Made by a program: the position numbers and the translations under genes
The notes under the pieces: generated by a model
The model's input: the letters and a program-made list of their open reading frames with translations, nothing else
What the model was told of the DNA's origin: nothing
The model's database searches: none
Part shown: piece by piece, positions 1 to 9,029 of the stretch
Layout of the letters: the number at the start of each line of letters is the position of its first letter
How positions within the stretch are numbered: the stretch's first letter is position 1
Assembly (NCBI RefSeq): GCF_014204495.1
Contig: NZ_JACHLN010000003.1
Span: forward strand, 372,001 to 436,000
DNA length: 64,000 nt
Reading direction: 5' to 3'
Source: Sphingomonas kyeonggiensis
GTDB taxonomy: Bacteria; Pseudomonadota; Alphaproteobacteria; Sphingomonadales; Sphingomonadaceae

Positions 1-1394
1 TTCGCGACGACCATGTCGCCGTCGGTGGAAGCGCCGCCGAAGCTGCCGGTGACAGTACCCGCGACGACGATGCTGCCATCGGGTGCGAGGCTGACCGCGG
101 CGCCGGTCGACGAACCGGTCGCGCCGAGGCTGCGCTGCCAGACGACATTGCCCGATCCGTCCACCTTGGTGAGGAACAGGTTGTTGTCGCCATCCGACAG
201 GTTCGCGCCCAGGTCGCCCTTGGTGGTGCCGACAATGTAGCTGTTGCCCTGCGCGTCGGTAACGACCGAGGCCGCATCGGTATTGGCGTAGACGTTGCTG
301 GTCGACGTCTTGACGGTCTTCACCTTGCCGTCGAGGTCAGTCGTCGTCGAAGTGGTCGTCGTGGTCTTGCCGGCGGCGACGTTCTGCGCGGTCGCCTGGC
401 GATCGAGCGCCTGGATCGTACCCATGGCGGTACGCGTGTTGGCGCCGGTGGGATCATCGAAGCGGAAGAGCTGGGTCGAGCTGGGCGCGTCGAGCGCGGT
501 CTGCCCCGTCGCGACGACGATCGCGTCCTTGGCGTTGGTCTGGTCGAGGGTGACTTGCTCGATGCCGGTGGGATTCGAAAGCGTGAAGCCCCATTTGCCG
601 CTTTCGTTGGTTACCTTGAAGGTAGACTTCCATCGCGGCACGATATTGCCGTTGGCATCCAGCTGCGGCGTGCCATCGGTGTTCAAATTGGGAATTGCCT
701 GGATCGCGGCGTTGAACTGGGCCGCGACCGAGTCCAACGTCGGCGGCTGGGTGCCCTGCGACAGATCGACGGTGACGGTCTGCGCCGAGACGCCGGGCTT
801 GCTCAGCGTGATCGAGAACTGCTCGCTGCCGGTCAGGCCCGGAATGGCCTCGGCACGCGTCTTGACCAGGCCCTTGCCCTCGGTCTCGTACACATTGGTG
901 GAGACGAGCTTGTTCGTCGTGACGCTCGACGACGGCTTGCCAAAGGCGAGCTTCACCAGATCGGACGGCGCGGTGCTGAGATAGGTCTGGAGCTCGTCCA
1001 GCCCCTTCTGGAAGGTCTTCTGGAGGTTGGCGCGCTGGGCGTCCGACGTGGTCTTGGCGCTCGCCGTCTCGGCCAGCACGCGCAGCTTGTCGAGCGCCTG
1101 ATAGGCCGTGAAGCTGGTCTGCACGTCCTTCGGCAGGAACGCACCGCCGGCATCGGTGGTGGACGGCGTGATGATCGAGCGCAGCGCCGTGATCGCCGCA
1201 ACCTGGCTGGCGTTAACCGGAAGCTCGTCGCTGCTCTTCCACGGCGCGATCGTCGCCGCGGTGGTGAACTGCGCCTTGGCAGCGCGCACGGCCTTGCTGT
1301 CATAGGTGATCGCCGACACCGCCGAGGTCATCGTCGAACTCGACCCCGTCAGAATACTTAAGCCGATCAGACTACCAGATAAATTAACCGTCAT
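1..1394 (-). CDS. SBBP/beta-propeller-repeat flagellar-cluster protein, 3' end cut by window edge
   Basis: The frame is open from an ATG at 1394 down to the left edge, with no stop, so at least 464 residues are seen and the C-terminus is missing. The first ~110 residues are Ala/Ser/Thr-rich and helical. A middle part follows (KPGVSAQTVTVDLSQG, FSITL). From about residue 370 there are repeats of the type 'DAQGNSYIVGTTKGDLG...DGDNNLFLTKVDGSGNVVWQRSLG', the pattern of SBBP beta-propeller repeats. It is divergent from fliG across a 96-bp gap holding a shared -10-like element. Position and repeats recall Caulobacter FlaEY, a regulator of flagellin expression; that link is inference from memory of the family, not a search. 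A secreted or surface propeller protein is the alternative. Confidence 0.7.
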   Translation of the reverse strand, partial: MTVNLSGSLIGLSILTGSSSTMTSAVSAITYDSKAVRAAKAQFTTAATIAPWKSSDELPVNASQVAAITALRSIITPSTTDAGGAFLPKDVQTSFTAYQALDKLRVLAETASAKTTSDAQRANLQKTFQKGLDELQTYLSTAPSDLVKLAFGKPSSSVTTNKLVSTNVYETEGKGLVKTRAEAIPGLTGSEQFSITLSKPGVSAQTVTVDLSQGTQPPTLDSVAAQFNAAIQAIPNLNTDGTPQLDANGNIVPRWKSTFKVTNESGKWGFTLSNPTGIEQVTLDQTNAKDAIVVATGQTALDAPSSTQLFRFDDPTGANTRTAMGTIQALDRQATAQNVAAGKTTTTTSTTTDLDGKVKTVKTSTSNVYANTDAASVVTDAQGNSYIVGTTKGDLGANLSDGDNNLFLTKVDGSGNVVWQRSLGATGSSTGAAVSLAPDGSIVVAGTVTGSFGGASTDGDMVVA

Positions 1395-1418
1395 CGCGCT
1401 CCGCCTCGCTTCCTCGAT

Positions 1419-1428
1419 CCTATAATAG
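1419..1428. promoter_or_regulatory. Flagellar -10-like element CCTATAATAG between divergent genes
   Basis: TATAAT lies at 1421-1426 in the gap between the left-edge gene (minus) and fliG (plus). The element reads TATAAT on plus and TATTAT on minus, so it could serve both directions. There is no TTGACA-like -35 at the usual distance. The same core recurs upstream of most flagellar operons in the window. Confidence 0.5.
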
Positions 1429-1490
1429 AGGGAAAGCCGCCCCCACCCGTGTGTACGGGCGCAAATTTTTCGCGAGGGAAACGAAAAATC

Positions 1491-2525
1491 ATGACCGTCA
1501 TGGCGCCGATTGCCGAACCGCCCGAACTCAAGCGTTTCACTGGCCCCCAGCGCGCCGCCGCGCTGATGCTGGCCCTGGGCAAGGATCATGGCGCCCCGAT
1601 CTGGGAACAGCTGACCACCGACGAGGTGAAGGAGCTGTCATCGTGCATCGCCGGGCTGGGCCGGATTCCGGCCCCGGTGGTGGAACACCTGCTCGTCCAG
1701 TTCACCAGCGAGATCGCCTCGATGTCGTCGATGCACGGCAGCTACGAGACGACCGAGCGCCTGCTCGCCGGTATACTGCCTGCCGAGAAGGTGAAGGAGA
1801 TCATGGAGGACATCCGTGGTCCCTCGGGCCGCACGATGTGGGACAAGCTGTCCAACGTTTCGGAAAGCGTCCTCGCCGGTGCGCTCAAGCACGAATATCC
1901 GCAGACCGTGGCAGTGATCCTCTCCAAGCTTCGCCCCGACCATTCGGCGCGCGTGCTGGCCGAGCTGCCGCGCGACTTCTCCGTCGATGTCGTGATGCGC
2001 ATGCTGCGCATGGAGACGGTGCAGAAGGAAGTCATCAACCAGGTCGAGCAGACGCTGAAGAGCGAGTTCATGACCAACCTGTCGCGCTCGCAGAAGCGCG
2101 ATCCGCACGAGGCGATGGCCGAGCTGTTCAACTCGCTCGACCGCTCGACCGAGGAAGCGATGCTCAACGCGCTGGACAACAAGGCGCCGGAAAGCGCCGA
2201 GCGGATCCGCGCGCTCATGTTCACCTTCGAGGACCTGGGCAACCTGCTGCCGCCGGCAATCGCCGCGATCGTCCGCAGCGCCGACAAGCGCCAGATGGCG
2301 CTGGCCCTGAAGGGTGCGCCGGAAAGCCTGAAGACGCTGTTCTTCGGCGCGATGACCGAGCGTGCATCGAAGCTGCTGCGCGAGGACATGGCGGGCATGG
2401 GCCCGGTCCGTGCACGCGATTGCGAGGAAGCACAGTCGGCGCTGGTGCGCCTGGCCAAGGACCTGGCGGACCGCGGCGAGATCCTGCTCGTCGATCCCAA
2501 GTCCGACGACGCGATGATCATCTAA
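1491..2525 (+). CDS. fliG: Flagellar motor switch protein FliG
   Basis: 344 aa from the ATG at 1491, which follows GAGGGAAACG; an ATG three codons on is a weaker alternative. FliG forms the C-ring layer that contacts the MS-ring protein FliF and, through its C-terminal domain, the stator. The sequence has the usual three-domain layout: an N-terminal domain (LKRFTGPQRAAALMLALGKDHG), a middle domain carrying the EHPQ-like segment 'LKHEYPQTVAVILSKL', and a C-terminal domain with MFTFEDLGNLLPPAI and the torque-helix region ending near 'RASKLLREDMAGMGPVRARD'. The length fits the family. fliH follows after 12 bp, so the two are co-transcribed. Confidence 0.95.
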   Translation: MTVMAPIAEPPELKRFTGPQRAAALMLALGKDHGAPIWEQLTTDEVKELSSCIAGLGRIPAPVVEHLLVQFTSEIASMSSMHGSYETTERLLAGILPAEKVKEIMEDIRGPSGRTMWDKLSNVSESVLAGALKHEYPQTVAVILSKLRPDHSARVLAELPRDFSVDVVMRMLRMETVQKEVINQVEQTLKSEFMTNLSRSQKRDPHEAMAELFNSLDRSTEEAMLNALDNKAPESAERIRALMFTFEDLGNLLPPAIAAIVRSADKRQMALALKGAPESLKTLFFGAMTERASKLLREDMAGMGPVRARDCEEAQSALVRLAKDLADRGEILLVDPKSDDAMII

Positions 2526-2537
2526 GGAACCGATACG

Positions 2538-3200
2538 ATGAGCATGCACGCCCATGTGAATGTCGAGCGCTTCGGCTTCGACCGGATCTTCGCGATCCCG
2601 CCGGGCAAGGGCGCGCCGATCGGCCCCGACGCGACGCTGGAAGTGGCGACGCTGCGTGCCGAGCTGGCGCTGCTCCGCTCCGAGCAGGAGTCGGCGCTCG
2701 CGCTGGCCCGGGCGCAGGGCTATGAGGCCGGGCTCGCCCAGGCGCGCAACGAACGCGAAGTGGCGCTGCTGAGCGCCGTCGATGCGCTGCAGGCCGGGAT
2801 CGAGGGCATCGACGCCCGCTTCGGCCAGGTTTCCGAGCGCGTTACCGGCGAAGCCGCCGAAGTGGCGCTCGCCGCCGCCGAACTGATCGCCGGCCGTGCG
2901 CTGGAAGTGGCGCCGGGCGCCGCGATCGACGAGGCGATCGGCCGCGCGCTGGGCCAGGTCGCCCGCGGCACCGAGCTGCAGATCCGCGTCCACCCCGACC
3001 TGCTCGACGATATCGAGGGCCGCATCGCCGACCGCCAGTCGCGCGACCGCCGCAAGCTCAACCTGATCGTGGTGCCCGACGAGACCATCCCGGTGGGCGA
3101 TGCCCGTATCGGCTGGGAAGAAGGCGGGCTGGCGCTCGACGCCACGGCGCGGCGCGCGGCGGTGCTCGGCGAGCTCGAGACGCTGCTGAAGGGGGCCTAG
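2538..3200 (+). CDS. fliH: Flagellar export ATPase regulator FliH
   Basis: 220 aa. FliH is the stalk protein that regulates the export ATPase FliI and docks it to the C-ring. The N-terminus is short and variable, followed by a helical Glu/Ala/Gln-rich stretch (about residues 35-95) and a C-terminal V/A-ATPase E-subunit-like domain with 'IRVHPDLLDDIEGRI', 'LNLIVVPDETIPVGDARIGWEEGGLALD', which is typical of FliH. Start ATG at 2538 is preceded by AAGGAAC. It sits 12 bp after fliG; fliI is 24 kb away in another operon. A repeat-filled gap of 320 bp separates it from fliF. Confidence 0.9.
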   Translation: MSMHAHVNVERFGFDRIFAIPPGKGAPIGPDATLEVATLRAELALLRSEQESALALARAQGYEAGLAQARNEREVALLSAVDALQAGIEGIDARFGQVSERVTGEAAEVALAAAELIAGRALEVAPGAAIDEAIGRALGQVARGTELQIRVHPDLLDDIEGRIADRQSRDRRKLNLIVVPDETIPVGDARIGWEEGGLALDATARRAAVLGELETLLKGA

Positions 3201-3246
3201 GCTTTCTGTTTCAAGACAGGGTTGGGGCCGAACCTCCAACCCTGTC

Positions 3247-3332
3247 GTCACCCTGAACTTGTTTCAGGGTCCAACTCTCCTCAAACGATATCCGTCGCGG
3301 CTCCCTGGATGCTGAAACAAGTTCAGCATGAC
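3247..3332. repeat. Intergenic inverted repeat (REP/BIME-like, CTGAACTTGTTTCAG family)
   Basis: Two arms in inverted orientation, about 3247-3273 (CCTGAACTTGTTTCAGG core) and 3306-3332 (CTGAAACAAGTTCAG core), lie in the 320-bp gap between fliH and fliF. Each arm is itself palindromic. The rest of the gap shows a degenerate repeat-like stretch (about 3353-3400), the regulatory palindromes and the -10 element. This could end the fliG-fliH transcript. Confidence 0.7.
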
Positions 3333-3422
3333 AGGTAGAGCGAAGCGGCGCCCGTCATCCGAGATTCCGGCTTTCGCCTGGACGGCGATTGAGGGCGGAA
3401 AGCCAGCCGGGACAACCGACTA

Positions 3423-3451
3423 GGCAAAAATTTCCCCCGGCAAAAACTGCC
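3423..3451. promoter_or_regulatory. Two tandem GGCAA-N3-TTGCC-like palindromes (candidate FlbD/ftr sites) before fliF
   Basis: GGCAAAAATTTCC (3423-3435) and GGCAAAAACTGCC (3439-3451) sit 16 bp apart, immediately upstream of the TATAAT at 3468. Each has one mismatch from a perfect GGCAA-N3-TTGCC palindrome. Perfect copies occur at 16474 and 26624. They resemble Caulobacter ftr elements bound by FlbD, which is encoded in the downstream operon. Binding is inferred. Confidence 0.55.
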
Positions 3452-3465
3452 GCCTCCCCCACCCC

Positions 3466-3474
3466 TCTATAATG
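3466..3474 (+). promoter_or_regulatory. Flagellar -10-like element CTCTATAATG for the fliF operon
   Basis: TATAAT at 3468-3473 is 48 bp before the fliF start and 16 bp after the second palindrome. No TTGACA-like -35 is present; the palindrome occupies that region, so an activator or alternative sigma factor may be needed. Confidence 0.5.
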
Positions 3475-3520
3475 ATCGCAAGGGGCATCCGCCCCACCAG
3501 TTCTCACCCACGGGGCGACA

Positions 3521-5128
3521 TTGGAAGCGATCAAAAATCTCGTAGGCCAGATCGGGCCCAAGCGGCTGATGCTGATGGGAGGCGTGGCGCTTGCGCTGCT
3601 CGCCGCCCTCGCCTTCGTCGCTACCCGCGGCTCGAACCCGAGCATGGGTTTCCTCTATACCGACCTTGACCCCTCGGCCGCCTCGGCGATCACCGAGAAG
3701 CTCAAGGCGCAGAATGTCGAGTTCCAGCTCTCGGCCGACGGCACCTCGATCATGGCGCCGCAGGACAAGCTGGCCGAGCTCCGCATGAGCCTGGCCGGCG
3801 AGAAGCTGGGCGGCAAGATCGGCTATGAGGTGCTCGACGAAGAGCAGCCCTTCGGCGTTTCCGCCAGCCGCGCCAAGATGAACGAGACGCGTGCGATCGA
3901 AGGCGAGCTCGCCAAATCGATCCAGACGATCCAGAACGTCGCCGGCGCCCGCGTCCATATCGTGATGCCCGAGCGCGCGATGTTCGCCGAGGAAAGCCGC
4001 AAGGCGACCGCGGCGGTCACCGTCAAGACGCGCGGCCGCATCCCCAGCGAGACCGTCGCCTCGATCCGCTACCTCGTCTCCTCCTCGGTCCCCGAGCTTT
4101 CGCCCGACGCCGTCTCGGTCGTCGACCAGACCGGCGCGCTGCTCGCCCGTGCCGGCGATCCCGGCACCGCCAGTGCCGGCGACGCCGACGAGCGCCAGCA
4201 GGCCGTCGAGGCCAAGCTGCGCGACGAGATCGAGGCGCTGCTCGCGCCGATCGTCGGCCAGGGCAAGGTCCGCGCCGAAGTCTCGGCCCAGATCGACCGC
4301 GATCAGTCGCGCGAGGAATCGAACGTCTACGATCCGGACAAGCAGGTCATCTCGCGCCAGGTTAGCGTCGAGACCGGCGAGCAGAACCGCGAGACCGACG
4401 CCGGTCCGCAGACCGCCTCGGTCGGCAACCAGTTGCCCGCCGCCCAGATGGGCGCGGCGAACACCCCGGGCGCCTCGCGCCAGTCGGGCAGCAACCAGAC
4501 TTCGGAAGACACGACCTACGACAACAGCTCGACCAAGACGGTCACCGTCCGCACCCCGGGCAAGGTGACGCGCCTGAGCGTCGCGGTGATGGTCGATGGC
4601 GGCGAGAAGGGCCTGGCCCAGCCGCAGATCGATCGCCTCCAGCGCCTGGTCGAGAATGCCGTAGGCGCCGATACCCAGCGTGGCGACAGCGTCGTCGTCG
4701 AGAGCATGAAGTTCAACACCGACGACACGCCCGCCGACGCGACGAGCAGCTTCCTGTCGTCGCTGCCGATGGACCGGATCTGGAGCCTGCTCCAGCTGGT
4801 GGTGATCGGGGTGGTCGGCCTGGTGGCGCTGCGCATGCTCAAGCCGAAGCCCGCGCCCGCGCTGGAATTCGCCGAGGCAGCACCTGCCCTGCCGACGCAC
4901 TCGCCCGAGATGCTCGCGCTCGCCGAGCGTGCCGCCGACGGCGACACCGAGGCGATGGCCCAGCTCGAAAACATGGCCCAGGCCGATGTACCGCAGCTCG
5001 ATCAGGAGATCGCGCTCGCCCAGGTCGACGGCCGCATCAAGCTCTCCGCGCTCAAGCGCATCGGGGACGCGATCTCCGCCAGCCCGCCCGAAGCGGCCTC
5101 GGTGATCCGTCAGTGGATGAACGCATAG
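3521..5128 (+). CDS. fliF: Flagellar MS-ring protein FliF
   Basis: 535 aa from a TTG start at 3521, with GGGGCGACA directly before it. No ATG lies upstream in frame, and the translated start (MEAIKNLVGQIGPKRL) reads like a normal FliF N-terminus. FliF builds the inner-membrane MS ring. The first TM helix is at about residues 15-33 and is followed by the YscJ/FliF ring-building domains (GFLYTDLDPSAASAITEKL, IGYEVLDEEQPFGVSASRA). A Ser/Thr/Gln-rich disordered segment spans about 270-340, and the second TM is at about 420-440. The cytoplasmic tail ends in 'ALKRIGDAISASPPEAASVIRQWM', the FliG-binding region. It leads the operon fliF-fliN-flbD-flhA-fliK-flgD. Confidence 0.95.
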   Translation: MEAIKNLVGQIGPKRLMLMGGVALALLAALAFVATRGSNPSMGFLYTDLDPSAASAITEKLKAQNVEFQLSADGTSIMAPQDKLAELRMSLAGEKLGGKIGYEVLDEEQPFGVSASRAKMNETRAIEGELAKSIQTIQNVAGARVHIVMPERAMFAEESRKATAAVTVKTRGRIPSETVASIRYLVSSSVPELSPDAVSVVDQTGALLARAGDPGTASAGDADERQQAVEAKLRDEIEALLAPIVGQGKVRAEVSAQIDRDQSREESNVYDPDKQVISRQVSVETGEQNRETDAGPQTASVGNQLPAAQMGAANTPGASRQSGSNQTSEDTTYDNSSTKTVTVRTPGKVTRLSVAVMVDGGEKGLAQPQIDRLQRLVENAVGADTQRGDSVVVESMKFNTDDTPADATSSFLSSLPMDRIWSLLQLVVIGVVGLVALRMLKPKPAPALEFAEAAPALPTHSPEMLALAERAADGDTEAMAQLENMAQADVPQLDQEIALAQVDGRIKLSALKRIGDAISASPPEAASVIRQWMNA

Positions 5129-5132
5129 GATT

Positions 5133-5492
5133 ATGACCATGGACATCGAACCCCACGACATCATCCCCACCGATACCGCGGCTGACCAGCCCGCGCCGGT
5201 GTTCGAAGACTTCGATACCCATGGCGGCACGGACACCCATCAGGGTGGCGTCGAAGGCCTGGAAGCCGTGCACGACGTACCGGTCAAGGTGCAGGCAGTG
5301 CTGGGCCGGGCCCGCATGCCGATCGGCGACCTGCTGCATCTCGGTGCCGGCACCGTGGTCGAACTCGACCGCCGCGTCGGCGAGCCGGTGGACATCTTCG
5401 TCAACGACCGACTGATCGCCCGCGGCGAAGTCGTCCTCATCGACAACGCGCTGGGCGTCACGCTCACCGAGATCGTGCGGGCCGAGAATTGA
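5133..5492 (+). CDS. fliN: Flagellar motor switch protein FliN
   Basis: 119 aa. The first ~45 residues are acidic and variable. The C-terminal SpoA/FliN domain (about 48-119) has the family pattern: 'VPVKVQAVLGRARMPIGDLLHLGAGTVVELDR', then 'GEPVDIFVNDRLIARGEVVLIDNALGVTLTEIV'. FliN makes the lower C-ring with FliM. Start ATG at 5133 is 4 bp after the fliF stop and overlaps a weak AGGA. flbD begins directly at its stop, so translational coupling is likely. Confidence 0.94.
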   Translation: MTMDIEPHDIIPTDTAADQPAPVFEDFDTHGGTDTHQGGVEGLEAVHDVPVKVQAVLGRARMPIGDLLHLGAGTVVELDRRVGEPVDIFVNDRLIARGEVVLIDNALGVTLTEIVRAEN

Positions 5493-5494
5493 GC

Positions 5495-6835
5495 ATGGGC
5501 CCCATCCGGATGTTGTTGATCGGTGCGCCGGGCAGCGAGTTCCGCCGGGCGGCGGAGCTGGCGCAGGGCGCCGGCGCGGAGGTCACCATGGCCGACGCCC
5601 CGGCCCCCGCGCTGGAGACGCTGCGCGAGCAGGGTGCCGATCTCGTCATGATCGACGTGCTGGAAGACGTGGTCGGCTTTCTGGGCGACCTGCGCACCGA
5701 GCGTTTCGTCGTGCCGGTCCTCGCCTGCGGCATCTCGGCCCCGGCCGAGCGTGCGGTGGCGGCGATCCGTGCCGGCGCCCGTGACTATGTTCCCCTGCCC
5801 CCGCAGCGCGAACTGATCGCCGCGGCCATCGCTTCGGTGGTCGAGCGCCAGAGCCAGGTGCGCATCGGCGGCCATCCCGTGCTGGAACGCGCCATGGCGC
5901 TGGCCGGCGCGGTCGCCCCGAGCGGCTCGCCGGTGCTGGTGAGCGGCGGCAAGGGCAGCGGCAAGGAAACGATGGCACGCGAGATCCACCGGCTTTCGGG
6001 CCGTGCCGATCCGATCGTCTCGGTCGAATGCGCCGGCGTTGCCGCCGACGTGCTGGAATCCGAACTGTTCGGGCATGAGGCCGGTGCCTTTCCGGGCGCC
6101 GCCGCGCGCCGTGTCGGTCGCCTCGAGGGTGCTCGCACCGGCACGATCTTCCTGCGCGAAGTCGGCGCGCTTGCCCCGGCCACCCAGGCCCGGCTGCTCG
6201 CCGCGCTGATCGAGAAGCGCTTCCGCCGTCTCGGCGGCGAAGAGGACGTGCCCTTCGAGGCACGGCTGATCGCTTCGACCAGCATGGACCTGGAACTGGC
6301 GGTGGAAGCCGGCAGCTTCCGCGAGGACCTGCTCGTCCGCCTGAGCCTGGCCCGCATCGGGGTGCCGCCGCTCACCGAGCATGGCGATGACATCGCCGGG
6401 CTGGCCGAGCATTTCATGGAAGAGTTCGCCCAGGCGGACGGCCTGCCCGCCCGCCCGCTTTCGCCGCAGGCGATCGCGGTGCTGCGCGCCTATGGCTGGC
6501 CGGGCAACATCCGCGAGCTGCGCGAGTGCATCCACCGTGCCGCGCTGCTGGCCCGTGGCCAGCGGATCGAGGCGGAAGACCTGACCCGCGCCGACGGCTC
6601 GCCGCTGGAAGCGATCGTGTCGCTACCCTCGGTCGCCGATGGCCGCATCGAAGTGAACGGGCTGATCGGCCGCACGGTGGAAGAGGTGGAGCGCGAGCTG
6701 ATCCTCGGCACGCTGGAGCGCTGCCAGGGCAACCGCACCTCGGCCTCGAACATCCTGGGCATCTCGGTGCGCACGATGCGCAACAAGCTGCGCACCTTCA
6801 TCGAGGGCGGCATCGCCGTGCCGCCCGCGGCCTGA
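5495..6835 (+). CDS. flbD: FlbD-type sigma-54-dependent activator with altered AAA+ motifs
   Basis: 446 aa from the ATG at 5495, just past the fliN stop (5490-5492); a TTG at 5489 is possible but less likely. An atypical receiver-like domain (about 1-120) precedes the AAA+ domain. Walker A is GGKGSGKE (151-158). The sigma-54 contact loop, usually GAFTGA, is GAFPGA (197-202). Walker B is GTIFLREVG, with Arg221 where Asp is usual and Glu222 kept. The arginine-finger part 'GSFREDLLVRL' and sensor II 'GWPGNIREL' are intact. A Fis-type HTH ends the protein (about 385-428). In Caulobacter FlbD drives late flagellar promoters through ftr sites. Candidate sites lie at 3423, 16474 and 26624, but I found no clear -24/-12 box near them. 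Confidence 0.88.
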   Translation: MGPIRMLLIGAPGSEFRRAAELAQGAGAEVTMADAPAPALETLREQGADLVMIDVLEDVVGFLGDLRTERFVVPVLACGISAPAERAVAAIRAGARDYVPLPPQRELIAAAIASVVERQSQVRIGGHPVLERAMALAGAVAPSGSPVLVSGGKGSGKETMAREIHRLSGRADPIVSVECAGVAADVLESELFGHEAGAFPGAAARRVGRLEGARTGTIFLREVGALAPATQARLLAALIEKRFRRLGGEEDVPFEARLIASTSMDLELAVEAGSFREDLLVRLSLARIGVPPLTEHGDDIAGLAEHFMEEFAQADGLPARPLSPQAIAVLRAYGWPGNIRELRECIHRAALLARGQRIEAEDLTRADGSPLEAIVSLPSVADGRIEVNGLIGRTVEEVERELILGTLERCQGNRTSASNILGISVRTMRNKLRTFIEGGIAVPPAA

Positions 6836-6872
6836 GCCGTTTCACGCTGACCCCAAATAAAGTGAGAGCAGA

Positions 6873-8954
6873 ATGCCTCCCGTTATCGTGAACTTCATGC
6901 AGAGGATCGGCGCCAACCGCGACATGGCGCTCGCTGTCGGCGTGATCGCCATCATCGCGATGCTGATCCTGCCGATCCCGGGCTGGCTGCTCGACCTGGG
7001 CCTCGCCCTGTCGATCACCGTTTCGGTGATGATCCTGATGACGGCGCTGTTCATCGAGAAGCCGCTGGAGCTCAGCGCCTTCCCGACGATCCTGCTCGTC
7101 GCGACGATGCTGCGGCTCGGCCTCAACCTCGCCTCGACCCGCCTGATCCTGACCCACGGCCATGAAGGCCATGATGCCGCCGGCGGCGTGATCGGAGCGT
7201 TCGGCGAGTTCCTGATGGGCGGCGAGGTCATCATCGGCCTCACCATCTTCATCATCCTGATCGTCATCAACTTCGTCGTCATCACCAAGGGTGCCGGGCG
7301 CATCGCCGAAGTCGCGGCGCGCTTCAGCCTGGACTCGATGCCCGGCAAGCAGATGGCGATCGACGCCGACCTGTCGGCCGGCATGATCAACGAGGACCAG
7401 GCCAAGGCCCGCCGCGCCGAAGTCGAAGCCGAGAGCGGCTTCTACGGCGCGATGGACGGTGCCTCGAAGTTCGTGAAGGGCGACGCGATCGCCGGCCTGC
7501 TGATCACCGCGGTCAACATCGTCGTCGGCCTGACGATCGGCGTCGTCTCGCACGGCGTGCCGATCGGCGAGGCGTTCCACACCTATACCGTGCTGACCGC
7601 CGGCGACGGCCTGGTCAGCCAGATCCCAGCGCTGATCATCTCGATCGCCGCGGGCCTGCTCGTCTCCAAGGGCGGCGTGAAGGGCAAGACCGGCTCGGCG
7701 CTCAGCGAGCAGATGGGCCGCTACCCGAAGGCCTTCGGGATGGTCTCGTTCCTGATGGGCGCGCTGGCGATCATGCCGGGCATGCCCTTCCTGCCCTTCG
7801 CCATCTTCTCGGCCGCCTCGGGCTTCGCCGCGTGGAAGATGAGCAGGAACGCCGCCGCCAAGACCGCGATGGAGAAGCTCGCCGTCGCGCAGGAGCAGGC
7901 CGCCGCCGCCGTGGTCGAGCAGCCGATCTCGCAGACGCTGGCGATCGACGCGGTGCGCATCGAGATCGGCTATGCGCTGCTGCCGATGATCAACGAGGCC
8001 GAGCGCGAGCCGCGCCTCGACGACCAGGTCCGCGCGCTGCGCCGCCAGATGGCGACCGACTTCGGCTTCGTCCTCCCCTCGGTCCGGATCATCGACAATA
8101 TGGGCCTCAAGCCCAACGAATATGTCATCACGATCAAGGAAACCGAGGCCGCGCGCGGCGAGATCCGCATCGACAAGCTGCTGATGATCAACCCGGGCGG
8201 CGGCCCGGCCGGCCTGCCCGGCGAGACGACCACGGAACCGGTGTTCGGCCTCCCCGCGCTCTGGATCGATCGCGAGCTGCGCGACGAGGCGAGCTTCCGC
8301 GGGCTGACCGTGGTCGAATGCGGCACGATCATCACCACCCACCTGACCGAGCTGGTGAAGGACAACATCGCTGATCTGCTTTCCTATTCGGAAACGCAGA
8401 AGCTGCTGACCGAAGTCCACAAGGACTCCGAGAAGCTGGTTGCGGACATCGTGCCCAGCAAGGTCTCGATCTCGAGCGTGCAGCGCATCCTGCAGAACCT
8501 GCTGAGCGAAGGCATCTCGATCCGCGACGTGCCGACGATCCTGGAGGGCATCGCCGAGGCTGCGCCGCTGACCAGCAACCTGACCCAGATGACCGAGCAT
8601 GTCCGCTCGCGCCTGGCACGCCAGATCAGCGCGTCGCAGGTCCGCGGCGAGGCGATCCCCGTCGTCACCCTGTCGCCCGAATGGGACCAGGAATTCGCCG
8701 AGAGCATCCTGGGCCAGGGCGACGACCGCCAGCTGGCGATGGCGCCGAGCTCGCTGCACAAGTTCATCCAGCACGTCCGCGAGACCTATGACCGGTTGGC
8801 GCAGGACGGCGAGATCCCCTGCCTGCTGACCAGCCCGGCGATCCGCCCGTTCGTCCGCTCGATCATCGAGCGCGTCCGTCCGGCCACCGTCGTGCTGTCG
8901 CAGAACGAGATCCATTCCCGCGCCCGCATCCGTGCGCTCGGGACAATTGGATGA
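6873..8954 (+). CDS. flhA: Flagellar export gate protein FlhA
   Basis: 693 aa. FlhA is the proton-driven export gate and the docking platform for substrates and chaperones. The N-terminal half is membrane-embedded (helices from about residue 18 on). The conserved FHIPEP-family segment is 'FPTILLVATMLRLGLNLASTRLIL', followed by the cytoplasmic loop 'RFSLDSMPGKQMAIDADLSAG'. The C-terminal cytoplasmic domain (from about 330) contains 'IRIEIGYALLPMI', 'LGLKPNEYVI' and 'SRARIRALGTIG'-like endings. Start ATG at 6873 follows GTGAGAGCAG. It sits 37 bp after flbD in the fliF operon. Confidence 0.96.
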   Translation: MPPVIVNFMQRIGANRDMALAVGVIAIIAMLILPIPGWLLDLGLALSITVSVMILMTALFIEKPLELSAFPTILLVATMLRLGLNLASTRLILTHGHEGHDAAGGVIGAFGEFLMGGEVIIGLTIFIILIVINFVVITKGAGRIAEVAARFSLDSMPGKQMAIDADLSAGMINEDQAKARRAEVEAESGFYGAMDGASKFVKGDAIAGLLITAVNIVVGLTIGVVSHGVPIGEAFHTYTVLTAGDGLVSQIPALIISIAAGLLVSKGGVKGKTGSALSEQMGRYPKAFGMVSFLMGALAIMPGMPFLPFAIFSAASGFAAWKMSRNAAAKTAMEKLAVAQEQAAAAVVEQPISQTLAIDAVRIEIGYALLPMINEAEREPRLDDQVRALRRQMATDFGFVLPSVRIIDNMGLKPNEYVITIKETEAARGEIRIDKLLMINPGGGPAGLPGETTTEPVFGLPALWIDRELRDEASFRGLTVVECGTIITTHLTELVKDNIADLLSYSETQKLLTEVHKDSEKLVADIVPSKVSISSVQRILQNLLSEGISIRDVPTILEGIAEAAPLTSNLTQMTEHVRSRLARQISASQVRGEAIPVVTLSPEWDQEFAESILGQGDDRQLAMAPSSLHKFIQHVRETYDRLAQDGEIPCLLTSPAIRPFVRSIIERVRPATVVLSQNEIHSRARIRALGTIG

Positions 8955-9029
8955 GGTCCCGACCCTAGTGGCCGAGACCGTTCTATAAGGAATATTGCGG
9001 GCCCAGATGCCCGCCCATGAGGCGCCTGA

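Noticed and set aside
8980-8990. TATAAG as an internal promoter for fliK
   Set aside because: Lacks the CC/CTC prefix and the final T of the shared motif; fliK is probably read from the fliF promoter.
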